Shown here piece by piece: positions 36,192 to 48,808 of a stretch of 64,000 nt of DNA. The translations under genes were made by a program, and so were the position numbers. Within the stretch, counting starts at the first letter, position 1. Every line of letters starts with the position of its first letter. The stretch spans positions 744,001 to 808,000 of the forward strand of contig RCSZ01000009.1 of assembly GCA_014898425.1 (NCBI GenBank). Direction: 5' to 3'. Origin of the DNA: Botryotinia globosa (taxonomy: Eukaryota > Ascomycota > Leotiomycetes > Helotiales > Sclerotiniaceae). The notes under the pieces were generated by a model. That model had not been told where the DNA came from and did not search any database. It worked only from the letters and a program-made list of their open reading frames with translations.

Positions 36192-36865
36192 TACGTCCAC
36201 TAAATCACTTACTAATATCTTACCAAATAAGAGATATATTGATGACTAATATATAAATAATATGATTTCGTATTATAATATTATATTATCATATAGTTAT
36301 ATTATCATATCTCTTATCAAATTGATTTATAATGGAATAGAATGGAATGGAACCAAATGAAAGCATATGAAAGAATGATTAAATTTAATTGGTTGTACTT
36401 TCTTTTTATTGAATAAAATGATTCCATAAGATTCGATTTAAATCGATCTTATTTATAAGCATAGAATACACTAGAATTTCCTTATAAACTATATAAACCT
36501 AGGATATTCTTCAAAGAAAACTTAGAAAAAGTAAGCAATTTCATCTCAACTCAGCCTAGCTCTTATAAATTGATTTCAATTCAACTCTTATATATTCGAT
36601 TCGTCTCTAAAGCCTAAATTGACTAGATCTTCCACTATTATTATAATAGTAATTATTCTTATTATTATAATATATAACCTCCAATAGCCGTAGTTTATGG
36701 AATGTCTAACAGGTATGTATCTAGTGGTTCGCGCATGACCTAGCAAATTTTACATCCAACTACAGCAGATTTTGATGGGTGAAAAGACCATACAGTTTCC
36801 TGATGTTGGATTAAGTATTAAATGCAAATGCATCTACCATGGTACTTGTAATCCAAGGCACAAAA
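36192..36865. other. AT-rich intergenic region
   Basis: About 670 bp with a cluster of ATATTAT-type palindromes near 36240-36310. No gene recognised. Confidence 0.5.
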
Positions 36866-37575
36866 TCAAAAAGATGCGTTAAGATCGCCAATCCACTCTT
36901 CCAGCTTTGTGATGATAGCTGCATGTCTTTTGATGTTCCAATCTTCAGACAGGAGTCCCATACTAGCTATAACTCTATTCACAACTATCTCTGCATCTGT
37001 TGCAGGGCTAGTTGAGCCGTTTATTGTCAAGGTCGTGTCAAGTTCAGGATAAGGTTCGGAGCCCATAGGGATTACTGTTCTTATAACTGGCAAAATTCTG
37101 TGAACTCGTAAGATTTTAATCACTTCCATGAGGTTGATTCTGTTGAAGTCTGACTGGCGCGCATCTGAAATCCCATGAATGGCAGCCTTTAAATTCACGA
37201 AGTTGGGCTCAATATCGAAGAAATCTTGGTTGAGGCCCATCTTGCCGACCATGGACATACGAGCCGCAGCAACGTAGTCTCTGAGTGCTTGCAATCGATC
37301 TGCAAAAGCTTGATAATAGCCAGGTATTGTTTCGAAACATGCCGGGAGCGATTTACTGGCATCAAATTTCTGTCTCGCATTGTACGCTGAATCCTTAATT
37401 TTTTGGACGGTGGTAAAAGGGTCTGGTGTGAGGTCATCGCCTATGAGCCCCTTCGGAAATGGAATTTTATTCTTGTTGGGCCCTCGTGTCAATTCTACAA
37501 ACTCGTCAAGAGTACAGCTTCCGTCCACGATGCTTCCCCAACTCTGTGAAGCTATTGAGTTTTTCTACCGAGGCC
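36866..37575 (-). CDS. Orphan protein, 5' end missing or unresolved
   Basis: A minus-strand frame is open from about 37575 to the TAA at 36866-36868, roughly 235 codons. It contains GSCTLDEFVELTRG, FPKGLIGDDLTPDPFTTV, CFETIPGYYQAFADRLQALR and a C-terminal EEWIGDLNASF. No ATG lies at its beginning: the sequence enters from an in-frame TAG at about 37573-37575, which could equally be a splice acceptor. Just upstream begins an extremely AT-rich block. Composition and codon use look like real coding sequence. I do not recognise the family. It may be a gene whose 5' half was destroyed by the AT-rich insertion, or one with an upstream exon I cannot identify. Confidence 0.45.
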
Positions 37576-37579
37576 TATA

Positions 37580-38640
37580 AGGACCATTTTTCGAATACAC
37601 CAAAAATAGAATTCTGTTTCATGCCAAAAAAAATCTATAATTTGTATAATGTATATATAGAAATCTTAGAAAGAAAATTTATATTGTACAGAACTATAAA
37701 AAGTATAATAATATTATAGTAAATATTATATAATTAGAAAACTCGTTTTTTTAATGTTATTAATATGATTTTAATTTTTATTTCAGATTTCTTATAAGGA
37801 ATATATGAATATTTAAATTCTAATATATGATTTTTTTGAATAGTTTTCTTTTTATAGTGATATATAAACCAATAAATAATAAATAAAAGATTTAATAAAG
37901 ATTTTTTAGTTTATTTATTTCAAATCAAAAATTAGTTTTTATAATATTAAAAAAAAAAGGATATTCAATTTAGTATACAATTTTAAAAAAAGAAATAAAA
38001 GAAAAAAGAAGAAAAATTTATTAATCCAAATTGAATAAATCGATTGATATTTTTTTTTTTTTTCAAAAATCAAAATGAAAATTCAATTTAATAGAATTCT
38101 AATTATAAATGTTAAGTTGTTTTCTATTTATATTTCAAATATTAAATTTCAAAACTAATCAAATCTCAATTGATATATTTAATATCAAAGAAAATATTCA
38201 ATTTAATATAGAAATTTAAAAGAATATATAAAATAAGAAGAAAAAATTTAACATTAATTAGAATTCAAGAAATCGATTAATATAATTCTTTTTAAATTAT
38301 CTCAAAAATTGAAATTTATATTTAATATAAAAATATACAAATTTTTTAAATAATAATATAATCTTAATATTTAATCTTTTCTTATTCAAATACTTTTATA
38401 TTTAATATAAATTTCAATTTTTAAAATAATTTAAAAAAACATTATATCAATCGATTCTTTAAATTCTAATTAATATTAACATATTTTATTTTTTTATCGA
38501 TTTGTTTAAAGTTGTATATCGAATTGACAATATTATATTAATAAAAATACACCTCTAAATTTCAAAATTCTAAATACGTCTGTCTTTAGCTCAGATAGAA
38601 TTCTATTTTTACTATATTAACAAAATGATTCAAATGAGCC
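37580..38640. repeat. RIP-like AT-rich block with direct and inverted repeat copies
   Basis: About 1 kb of nearly pure AT. A unit beginning ATATTCAATTTANTATANAA and ending near AATCGATTNATAT occurs at about 37961-38052 and again at 38194-38284. A third copy lies inverted at about 38440-38545. The arms at about 38248-38335 and 38393-38482 form a near-perfect inverted repeat of some 90 bp around a 57-bp loop. This fits decayed copies of a repeat element, with C-to-T (RIP) decay inferred from composition. Confidence 0.65.
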
Positions 38641-38660
38641 TCATATCTTATTAAATCATC

Positions 38661-38790
38661 AAAATCAAAATCAAAATCAAAATCAAAATCAAAATCAAAA
38701 TCAAAATCAAAATCAAAATCAAAATCAAAATCAAAATCAAAATCAAAATCAAAATCAAAATCAAAATCAAAATCAAAATCAAAATCAAAA
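38661..38790. repeat. (AAAATC)n hexanucleotide array, about 22 copies
   Basis: A perfect tandem array of 130 bp adjoining the AT-rich block. Confidence 0.97.
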
Positions 38791-39819
38791 TTTATTAATT
38801 ACTAAAAAATTAAAACCTCAGATTTAATACTCTCACTTCTCTCTCCCTCTTCCCCTCTTCCCCCCTCTCTCATTTTCTTCTTTCATTTTCGTTTTTCATT
38901 TTCTCTCTCAACTCCCACCCTATCACCTATCATTCCACTACTTAATATTCCCAATCATCTCAAAAGTCATAATATCCCCAACCAACCAATCAACTAAGCG
39001 AGTAAACACTCAATCAATCAATCAATTAATCAAGCGAGCGAGCGAATCACCAAGCGAATAAGCGAACGAGTAAGTAATAAATAAATGAACAACTACCTAT
39101 CAAATACTGATTTTCATATTCAAAAATTACTATAGCATAGTATATATATCTCTTACATCTCATAATCTCACAATCTCAAGCCTAAAATTATTCATATTTA
39201 TATTTATATTCCTACTCACAATCTCATTCTGATTCCCACTCCCACTCCCATTCGCCTTCTTATTCAATTATCTAATATTGAAAATACCTCCTATCTTATC
39301 CTCTCCTCTCCTACTCTATTATCTCCTACTCCATCCTCTCCTACTCTATTCCATCCTATTCTATCCTCTCCCACCCTACCCTATCATTCTATCCCATGTA
39401 TGCACAAGAACAAACTACAACCAACTACACTCAGTAATATCACGTAATCTTTCCTCTATTTTCTCTACCTCATCTATCTCTTTTGTTTCTCTCTCCTCTA
39501 TCTACAACCCCCCAAGTCCTCACCCACTCTACTCTCTCCTCAAATTTCCCAATCAATGAGAACGACCCAAAAACGCCACTAGCCAACCAACCAACCCAAA
39601 CCATTCCATTCATGCATACACGCATACCAATGCCAACCTCAAATCATTCGAGACTTATGTTCCGATCGCTAATCTCCATGTAAAGCCGAGAGAGAGAAAA
39701 AAAATACACCTCCCATATCTACCATTTCATTTCACTTGCATATCCTGTTATACAACCTCATCTTCTCATCATCTCCTTGCCCTTGATTCTCCGCAGCTCT
39801 ATCCTCTTCATCCCTACAT
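38791..39819. other. Pyrimidine-rich intergenic region downstream of CSC1
   Basis: Plus strand strongly C/T-rich with CTCCTACTCC and TATCCTCTCC-type imperfect repeats (39290-39400) and short AAGCGA repeats near 39020-39070. No gene recognised. Confidence 0.5.
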
Positions 39820-42800
39820 CTAATTCCTCGTCCTCCTGGAACGGAAATAATCATAATTCATCGGATCATGATCCACACTTCCCCTCCCATCCAAATCCTC
39901 CTGCGGTAAATTGCCATATCCTCCTGGTCCACCACCCAAGAAACCCGGTGCTCGTTCCTGCACACCCGGTACGGAACTTGCAGGCATATCCTGTGCACCC
40001 TGAACCAATCCAACCGTCTCTCCGGAACTATCCTTCCCCTCTCCATAATACCTCAGTCCCATCCCAGATCCCCCACTCAAACCAATATCCCCTTTGACAC
40101 TATCCGGTGTCCCTGGCCTGAAAGTTGGCAATGTTGGTGTACCCAGACCATTAACAGGTGTACCTGGTCTTGAATCTGGTCCTCCCCAGCGTGAACTACC
40201 TGGTGTATCCGACCTAATGATATCTTCCGCTTTTCCATAAATTCCACCCGAACCACCATGTTCCTCCGCGAATTCTGCTCTTCCCTTGTAATACGAGAAG
40301 TCCAGACGATTCTCCGGTACCATTTCAAACCCAGGCATACCGCCCTTAGCAGAACGACCTGGTTGTCCAGCACGCATAGGATCCATGGCATATGTGTCGG
40401 AATATCCCGAAACTGACATATTATCTCCCGAGCCTTGGTTATTTGAATCTGTAAGACGACCACCATAAATAGACGCTAGAATATTTTGAGCTCGGGCATG
40501 AACCATAGGCGTAATGAGTGGTTTGTATAATGCTGGATGACCGAAGCGAGAAGCGAGGCGATCCCCCTTACTACCAAAGACTTTGGAACGCGAAGCTTCT
40601 GGATCTTTGAGCATGTTGCGGACGCTATAGTAGTGAATTTTGTCGTCGAAGGTACGTGCGCAATACCATTTAAAACCAAGCACCAGGAATGGAAGAGGAA
40701 TTACAGCATAAGCTTCCATGTGTGACCCATCTCCATGAACCCAAGTGGCGAGAAAAACGACAAGGTTGGCGAGAATTGCCGCGAAAAGGATTCGGTTAAA
40801 CAGCATACGCCAGAACATACCACCAGATTCTGTCTTGGTAATGAAGATATAAAGCAAGAGGTATTTCTTCAAGAAGACATCTAGAGAGAAATACATAGCG
40901 GCTGCGGGGATAACCAGAGGTTGAATGCAACCAAAGCACAGAGTAATAGTGGTGTAGAACAAGAAATAATTATAATAACTTGCATAGTCAAACGCAGGGG
41001 GTGCAGTCAGTTCAATCATCTCACGAGGCGTAGGACTCGAAAATTTCCGGGCGCAAAAACTCCAAACCAAAGTCCACAATTGAGCCAAATCGACAGCTGC
41101 TCCCAAGTTTCGTTGAAGTAACGAAGTAACCCAGAAAGGGGAGATATTGCAGAGTGAAATGAAGACTAACAGTCCCAAATCTGCTTCGTAAATAGCTTCC
41201 CAAGTTGTAGTTCCATCATTGGTTTTGTTGATGACGGTAGAGACAAAAGTCCAGACAGTACTGAAGATCGAAAATACAAGTAGATAGTTGAAGACGAAGA
41301 AAGTATACAGCTTTCCAGTGACATGTCGTTCTCTGGCAGTTTTTGTACGATCTCCAGCTTTGACCAGCATTCGACGGAACATGATTGGAAGTACGAGATA
41401 GACCAAGGATGTAACAGCGGGAGAAGCAACACCTTGAACAATCGACCACCAAACAGTGTGTTCCGCCAACGAAGTTTGAAATGCAGGCCACACACTACCC
41501 AAATTGGTTAAACTGACCAAGAAGATAGAAATCAAAGCGTTCGGTGCCATCCATACAATCGTGAGCAAAGTAACCCAAATATTGTTCATGATTCTCTTCC
41601 GTTTTCTGGTTTGCCTACTCAAAGGCATATTTTTCCAGATAATATCATTCGGTCGAGGAGCAAGTACAATCGTAGTTCCCTTGGGATGCTTTTTCCGTGC
41701 TGCGAATGCAATACTATGTGCTTCATCAATAGCTTCATAACTAGCAAATCCATACGGCAGAGGATTTCGGTTATCCACAGACAAACGAACTTCCTTGATC
41801 TCCAATTCCAATTCCTTTATACGCGCCGTAAGATATTCGATCGCATCGAGTTTTTGACCTCGGACATATGATCCAAAGTTAGGATCATCTTTCGATGGGG
41901 TACACTCTGGTCTCTTTGGGGGTAGATTCGCAGGATCCTTGAGGTATCTGGCCAAATAACCCTCCAAGTCACGAACTGTCTGATTATGCTGTTCAATCAG
42001 TTCCGGAAGTTCCTTCACATTTCTCGCCACGACTGTTCTCGAGAATGAAGATTGAGGCGCCACAACATCAATCACTCTACCGATTCCCTCGTCCGTGCGT
42101 AGCGTCTTCGGAATATCGTTAATCATCAAAGTTCGCGCATGTAAGCTGACCTGGTAATCCGCACTTTCAAAGTATGTTCTCCTCAAATTGAGTACCACCC
42201 GGTAATTCCACCACAAGAAAAAAATAACAATGAGATCGAACAACCAGGCGCAGATGGTCATCCCCCAATTATTCGAACCCCAAACATTGACCGGCGTCAC
42301 TCGAGATACGAAATCCGCTCCTTTCGCCCATTGTCCCTGGGACATATTAATCGGGATCAATATTCCGCAGCCCACCACCGTTATGCATAAAAATATGTTC
42401 CGACACATCCTCAGCACTCTCAAAAATACGGTCGCATCCAAACCTATGAGATTAACCAACTCCGATTCCTTCGTCTTGAGCACCGGTCCCAACCAAGCCA
42501 AAGGACCCTTTCCAATAGGCGGTGGTGCATGCTTATCATCTGCAACCTTGAGTTTCGGTGCATACACGACGGAATTGTACGGACGAAGAAGAGAGAACCC
42601 GATGGCGAGTAGGAAGGTAAAACCTATCGATGTACCTAGACTTGCATAGATGGAATTTTGTGACAACTAAGCCAACAATCAACAATTAGATATGAAGGTT
42701 CAAAAAAAGGAAAAAGAAAGCATCATTGGAAATCAACCAACCTGGGATCGAAAAGGATCTGCTAACAAATCCAACAATTTCTGTGCATCCGACGCTCTCT

Positions 42801-42834
42801 TGGTGAGGACTCCCGTCGTACTTCCTACCTCCAT
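39820..42834 (-). CDS. CSC1/OSCA-type stress-gated cation channel (RSN1/DUF221 family)
   Basis: Two exons, 42834-42742 (31 codons) and 42666-39820, with a 75-nt intron; 979 residues. The first exon encodes an N-terminal tail ending in DPFRSQ, spliced to LSQNSIYASLGTSIGFTFLL, the first membrane span. Family architecture in order: RSN1_TM region (spans near residues 35, 120 and 165), the cytosolic PHM7_cyt domain with RTLMINDIPKTLRTDEG (about residues 210-385) and a coiled stretch (LTARIKELELEIKEV), and the RSN1_7TM core from NNIWVTLLTIVWMAPNALIS through several hydrophobic helices to about residue 760. A long Gly/Ser/Asp-rich cytosolic tail ends RSRRTRN. Members are mechanosensitive or osmotically gated, calcium-permeable channels in plasma or internal membranes. 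I cannot tell which fungal paralogue (CSC1, PHM7, RSN1) it matches best. Intact. Confidence 0.92.
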
Positions 42835-43844
42835 CTTGAGTATCTCTATGTAACTTTTTGCATAAAGCGAGTGGCAGTGACAGGCCCAAGGCCAAACGAA
42901 GAAGAAGAGTCGGTAATCGTGTGCGCGAAGAGCGTGTTATATTTGTGCAGATAGAGTAATGGAATGGATAGGTAGTGACGAGACGTTTGAAGATTCTCTC
43001 CTCTTCGAAGAGAGTCGATGTGTATGATCCTCTGAATGAGCGAGTGAGAGAGTGAGAGAGTGAGAGAGTGAGAGAGTGAGAGAGGATTGAGTGGAAGGAG
43101 ATTGAGGGGTGTCGAATGTATGTAGGTATGAAAGTAAGTCTGTATTTCAGTATTGCTATGTCGTTCCTTGAATAACCTTAACCCTTGATAGCGATACGGG
43201 ATCTGATTCAACCCCTACAGAATCTTTTTCACTCAAATTGACCCCTGTTGACTCAACTTATACCGAATGTAGTGTTGTGATATGAATGAATGACTGGGTT
43301 GGAGTACTTTGTAAATGAATAATAAATCAAAGTATTTTCATATCGACCAATGTATCTTACCAACCAGGACTCAATCTCAATATAATAAAATATCGAGAAG
43401 ACTAACTTGTAAAATAGAACGAATCTACCATAGAATGAATGACAAATAAACAATCGAATTAAAGTAAAGGCATTTGTTCATTCATTCTTTCATTCTTGCA
43501 TTCATTCACATATATTTTCGAAATATCAACAATAAACAAATACATACATACTAGTTCTTATTTCTAAAGATATCATCAACCAAGCCATATGCCAAGCCAA
43601 AGCCATACCAACAAAGAAACTCACTCAGTCTTCAGTCTTCCGCTCTTTTTTATACTATCCGTTCAGTCTATCCGTTCAGTCTATCCATCCAGTATATTCA
43701 TCCAGTCTATCCATCCAATCTATCCATCCAGTCTATCCATCCAATCCATTCCATTCCATCCCTCATCTCTACACTCAAATCTAGATTCCCACAGCCGCAA
43801 GTAGCCCTTCTCCCTTCTTCTCCCTTCGTCTCCAATTCCCAATA

Positions 43845-43887
43845 CATCCATCCATCCATCCATCCATCCATCCATCCATCCATCCAT
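43845..43887. repeat. (CATC)n tetranucleotide array
   Basis: Tandem ATCC/CATC units, followed by an imperfect continuation to about 43912. Confidence 0.95.
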
Positions 43888-45639
43888 ATATCCATCCATC
43901 CATATCCATCCACAATCCACCACCCTAACCAAACTCATCGTCATCACCCCAACCCCATCCGTCCAAGATCTGCCAAATCCAAGTCTCTATCTTTCCGAGC
44001 TTCCCTACCTATCAGACCCCCCTCGCTCCCTCCCTCCTAGCCTCTCCCGAAAATTCACCTATAAAACGGATTAGAGTTGAATAGAGTTGAAACCAGTACA
44101 CTTTCCATCTCTCTTATTGGCTCGCAAATCTGGTATTCCGAGTATTATACCGTAAGTGCTCTTGGCGTGTGCGTGGTGTTTTTGTGGTGGTTATTTATAA
44201 CCTTAGATGGTTTTGATTGATGAATGTGAATGTGAAAAGAGAGAAAATACATCTATCGTTTGATATAGATATAAATGACGCTTCGCTGACCCTCCGGGGG
44301 CCACTGCCGTGGAGGCAGACTATTTCGAATAAGAGAAAATATAAGGTTATCCTATTAAGAAAGAGAAGATATATATTAATCTATATTTCTATCCATCTAT
44401 ACCTAATTTACATGGTATATTGTTGCCTCTTAGAGAATACACAAGATACCTTACCTACTATCTATCTATCTACATGAAAATGGTGGCAGTGCTCCAACAT
44501 AATCCATCCATCCATCCATCCATCCATCCCTCCATCCCTCCAACAATCCAGTCCAATCCAGTCCAGAGTCCAGACGCTTCTCTTTCCCTCTTTTCTCTCT
44601 CCCGCCCCTCTCCACCTATTGTACTATATGGTATCTACCTACCATCCCATACCATTGCCCATTATATCAACATCAACATCAACATCAACATCAACATCAA
44701 CACCAATCCGTGAATTTCCCACTTCCTTCACCCATCCACACCCACTCCATCCATACCTACTCCGGATCCATACTCCGGGGAATATCCATGTGACGATGCT
44801 GTGCTGTTATGTTAGTCCATATATTCATTCAAACTTTGTATTATTATCACTCAGCATTCCTCCATCATAACTTCTCTATCGGTATCATCATCGTCTTCAT
44901 CATCATCACCATCATTCCCTCCCGTCGTTCCCCAAATCTACTCAAATCTACTTTGTACAATATCTAGATATCTTACTATATACATATCTACCTCAAATCA
45001 TCCCAAAAACACAAGCAATAACACAAGTAATAACTTATATCCCACATCCCATTCCATCCCCTCCCTCTCCTTCCATCATATCGATACTGAAATCCAAGCA
45101 TATACTCAATCCATCCTTATATCAACTCCCAACTCCCAACTCCCAACTCCCAACTGCTACCCCTACTCCATCGCATAACATCGATTCCCTCCGTCCCTCT
45201 CCATCTATTCACCCAACCCAACCTTCCATAAATCAATAATCTTCCATTAACCAATGATCTTCTATAAATCAATAATCTTCCATAAACCCATAATCTTTAT
45301 CCATCCTCATATACACAACACATATACACAACACATATAAACGATACAAATACAATATATCCCACTCAACGAAACATTCATCCACCTACATACTATACTA
45401 TTCATCTATCCAAAACCCCGATTCCAAAATCCCAATTCCCAATTCCCAATTCTCAACCTTTCATTTTCCCCCTATCACTATTTAATATATCAATACATCA
45501 AAACATCCCAATATAAAATTATATCTACCTACCTACCTATCACCTACTATCTACTACCAATAAACAAATAAGAAATAAATTCAAACTATCTATACATATA
45601 CCGAAGTATTTATACATATATCTAAATATATAATTAAAG

Positions 45640-46035
45640 TTATATTTTATATTTATTTATCTATTTATTTATCTATCTTTTTATCTATTTATTTATCTTT
45701 TTTATTTATCTATATATATATTATCTATCTATTTATATATCTATCTATATATCTATATATATATATATATATTATCTATTTATCTATCTATCTATATATA
45801 CTATCTATCTATATATATACTATCTATATATATACTATCTATATATACTATCTATATATACTATCTATATATATATTATCTATATATATACTATCTATTC
45901 ATCTAATCTATTCATCTAATCTATATACTATCTATATATACTATCTATCTACTTACCTATCTATTTATTTATTTATATATATCTATATACTATCTATTTA
46001 TCACATATATTATCTATCTATCTATTTACCTATCT
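45640..46035. repeat. TATC/TATA-rich imperfect microsatellite
   Basis: About 400 bp built of CTAT, TATATA and TTTATC units with interruptions. Low complexity, no coding capacity. Confidence 0.9.
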
Positions 46036-46085
46036 ATCTATACACATACCTACACACATACCTATACACACAAACACATATACTT

Positions 46086-46195
46086 CCAATCCAATCCAAT
46101 CCAATCCAATCCAATCCAATCCAATCCAATCCAATCCAATCCAATCCAATCCAATCCAATCCAATCCAATCCAATCCAATCCAATCCAATCCAAT
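46086..46195. repeat. (CCAAT)22 pentanucleotide array
   Basis: Twenty-two uninterrupted CCAAT units (110 bp). Each unit is the core motif bound by the CCAAT-binding (HAP/CBC) complex, though a flanking context is usually needed. Confidence 0.97.
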
Positions 46196-46956
46196 CCAGA
46201 ATACATAAATCCCACATCTCAAACCCTATCCAATAATTCAATTCAATATAATTCAATTCAATTCGATTCACAACAAGAGTGTGATATGATCATCACCTTA
46301 ATCATTATGAATTTATCTCACCAACCATGTCACCAATCCCAGACCACATCACCAACCACAAACCAATCCATATCACAAGCTACAGACTACAGATCACAAA
46401 GTCCAAGTCCATATACTCGAGGTCAATTCAGTAACCTAGGTACAGCAAAGACCCAAAAAACTCGCACTTCATATCTGGTGAATAATAATTTCATTCTGCA
46501 TATTCGTTGCGTTTCCTATAGATAACTCGCTCCACTTTTCATGGCATTGCATTGCATCGCATCACATCTTCATCCCATAATTCGTCATTTCCCATCTCGC
46601 ATCTCCATCTTCCATTCCCCTCTCTCAATCCATATCAAATAATTGAAATACAGAGAATGATTGAACCTCTGTACCTAGCTTTCCTTTCCCGCAATAGTAT
46701 ACAAAGCATAAAAATGCAAAAATAAAAATGCAAAAAAATAAACACCAAGACCCATCACCAAATTTCCCCATATAACCTAAATGATTCGAGTCGATTGATT
46801 GTCTGAGTATTCGAAAACGTATTCAATTATATCGTGGATTTTCCAATTGAGAGAAACCAGATTCGCTCCATGTGAGGTTTTCGTGGTCGGAAATGTGTTC
46901 AATAATTGAAAAGTTCATCAACCTGTAAATGGAGAAAATATAATCTCTTGAGAGAC

Positions 46957-48206
46957 CTAGACAGATTCCTTGCGTGCTTGGCTTCTCGTCTTTCGTTGAG
47001 CTTGACCAACAGCAGGAAGCTTTTTCTCTCTCTTAGCAGGTGTACCATTGGATGCACCCTTTGGTCTACCAGGCTTCTTCTTTGCGTCAGTACCATTGGC
47101 AGTACCATTAGAAGTAGCGTTGGTCTTTTGTTTTTTGGTACCGTTCTCTTCAGGGCTCTCTGCTTCATCGTCCAATTCATCTGCCTTGCGCTTGTTGCCG
47201 GCCTTAGGTTTGGTCTCGGATTTATCTTCTTTCCCGTTTGAATCTTTCTTCTCGTCCTCCTTGACATTCTTTTCCTCAGTCTTTTCCTCGGCCTTCTCTT
47301 CGGCGGGCTTTTCTTCAGTGGTCTTTTCTTCAGCTTTGCCCTCACCATCCTTCATCTCAACGTCCTCTTCTTTCTTATTTTCACCCTCAGATTCAACCTT
47401 TTCGTCTGGAACATTGGATTCATCTTTCATCTCCTCATCCTTGGATTCACCATTGGTCTCGGCCTTCTCCCCTTCGACCTTTGATTCGCCATTGGTCTCA
47501 TGCTTTGAATCACCATTGGCCTCGACCTTTTCCTCTTCGTCCTTGGCTTCCCCATTAGTCTCATCCTTCATTTCTTCATCCTTGGAATCGCCATTGGTCT
47601 CTTCCTTGGTCTCTTCCTTGGTTTCCTTCTTGGTCTCCTTTGATTCACTAGCTTCCTCTTCCTCTTTCGTCTCCTCTCCCTCCTTGCTCTCTTCACCCTT
47701 CTCCTCCACCTTCAACTCACTAGCCAACTTCACAACATCATTCCCACTTCTCTCAATGTGTACTGCTGGATTCTCTTCATCGCCCGTCTTCTTGATTTCA
47801 TTTCCGCGATGACTAGTAACTGAGACTTCACCAGCCTTTACTTCCGCAGCGGTTCCATCTGGATTTGCGCCGCCCCAGCTCCAGGAAACTGTGAGAAGAT
47901 TTGTCAGTCGTGTGAAATTGAGCCGAGGTAAATTGAAGATCGCCATTGTATTATGTGAATGGGTGATGATGCGCAAGTTAAGCATTGAGGGAGGAGTAGT
48001 GAAGTGAGGTGGAGGTAGTTGAAGAAGTTGTAGGAATCTCGGAGCGCAAAGCTTGCGAGAATGGAAGTGGTGTTTGTGAGAGGAAGTTGGTACAAATCAT
48101 GAAGTTTTCAGATAATAAATCCAGAATTCTCCTCTCTAGTAGACGAAAAACAAGTGATAGATCTCGACATACCTTTGTCGCCTTCTTCGATCTTATTATC
48201 AGCCAT
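46957..48206 (-). CDS. Hva1-TUDOR domain protein with acidic repeat region and AT-hook
   Basis: Two exons, 48206-48173 and 47888-46957, with a 284-nt intron (GTATGT..CACAG); 966 nt, 321 residues. The join reads MADNKIEEGDKVSWSWGG, completing the Hva1 (hypervirulence-associated) TUDOR-like domain, which continues TAAEVKAGEVSVTSHRGNEI and NPAVHIERSGNDVVKLASEL. Residues ~75-230 are a Lys/Glu region made of repeated ETNGESKDEE/MKDE-like units. The C-terminal 80 residues are basic, with KKKPGRPKG (AT-hook core) and an RKTRSQARK end. A nuclear, chromatin- or DNA-associated role is inferred from the AT-hook and Tudor-like fold; function is not established. The start from exon 1 is preferred over the in-exon ATG at 47946 because it restores the domain. 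Confidence 0.85.
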
Positions 48207-48755
48207 CTTTGCCAATCTTCTCGTCTTCCGGGTCTTTTCAAGAACCTCCAAAAGTTCCCAACAGCTCAGTTACTCAAGATAAATGTATCAATCCAAGTTC
48301 CCGGTTCTTTTCAATTGTCTCTTGCGATTCAATTGAAGTAATCAAGTAGATAATTTCGTATCAATCGAAGTGTTGCGACAAAATAAACGGAAAAATAATC
48401 AAAGAGTTGACGTTGAAAAGCAAAGCAAAGCAAAGCAAAGTAAGTGAGTGAAATATGACGCTCCAAGCTTGCAAGCTCTCTCGGGTAGGTTACTGTGTAT
48501 GTACAACAAGCTTTTGCAGTGATTTTCAAGGTTGGTTGCGGGTTACCGTAGAGGGAGGATACCGGAAATGGATTAGATTTTCAAGCACCTGCAACTTTTG
48601 AATCTTGCACCTGCACCGAATACAAAGTACGTCAAAAGATCGAGTTTAAGAAGGAAGATTAACGAATCAGATGTCCAAGAATGTGATTATACCCCATTGA
48701 GCCATTCTCCTTCTTTTTTTTCTTCCCTCTGCATTGTGATTTGATGCGACATGGT

Positions 48756-48808
48756 CGGCTACGGCTACGGCTACGGCTACGGCTACGGCTACGGCTACGG
48801 CTACGGCT
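48756..48808. repeat. (CGGCTA)n hexanucleotide array, about 9 copies
   Basis: Tandem hexamer; the minus strand reads as an Ala-Val repeat, which is not considered coding. Confidence 0.95.

Larger units (their letters stand above)
42835..46956. other. 4-kb gene-free interval dense in simple repeats
   Basis: Lies between the CSC1-like start and the Hva1 stop. It contains (GAGAGT)n near 43040-43085, (CATC)n at 43845-43887 and near 44505-44530, ATCAAC repeats at 44666-44700, CAACTCC repeats at 45123-45155, a TATC/TATA-rich tract at about 45640-46035 and (CCAAT)22 at 46086-46195. The open frames in it are translations of these repeats. No gene is recognised. Confidence 0.65.

Noticed and set aside
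43707..43947. Minus-strand frames reading Trp-Met-Asp-Gly repeats
   Set aside because: They are translations of the (CATC)n microsatellite and have no other support.
46030..46271. Three overlapping minus-strand frames with Leu-Asp-Trp-Ile-Gly repeats
   Set aside because: All three frames of the (CCAAT)22 array are open because the unit has no stop; a simple-repeat artefact.
47048..47812. Plus-strand 254-codon Ser/Phe-rich frame
   Set aside because: Antisense shadow of the Lys/Glu-rich exon of the Hva1-TUDOR gene; codon composition mirrors it.
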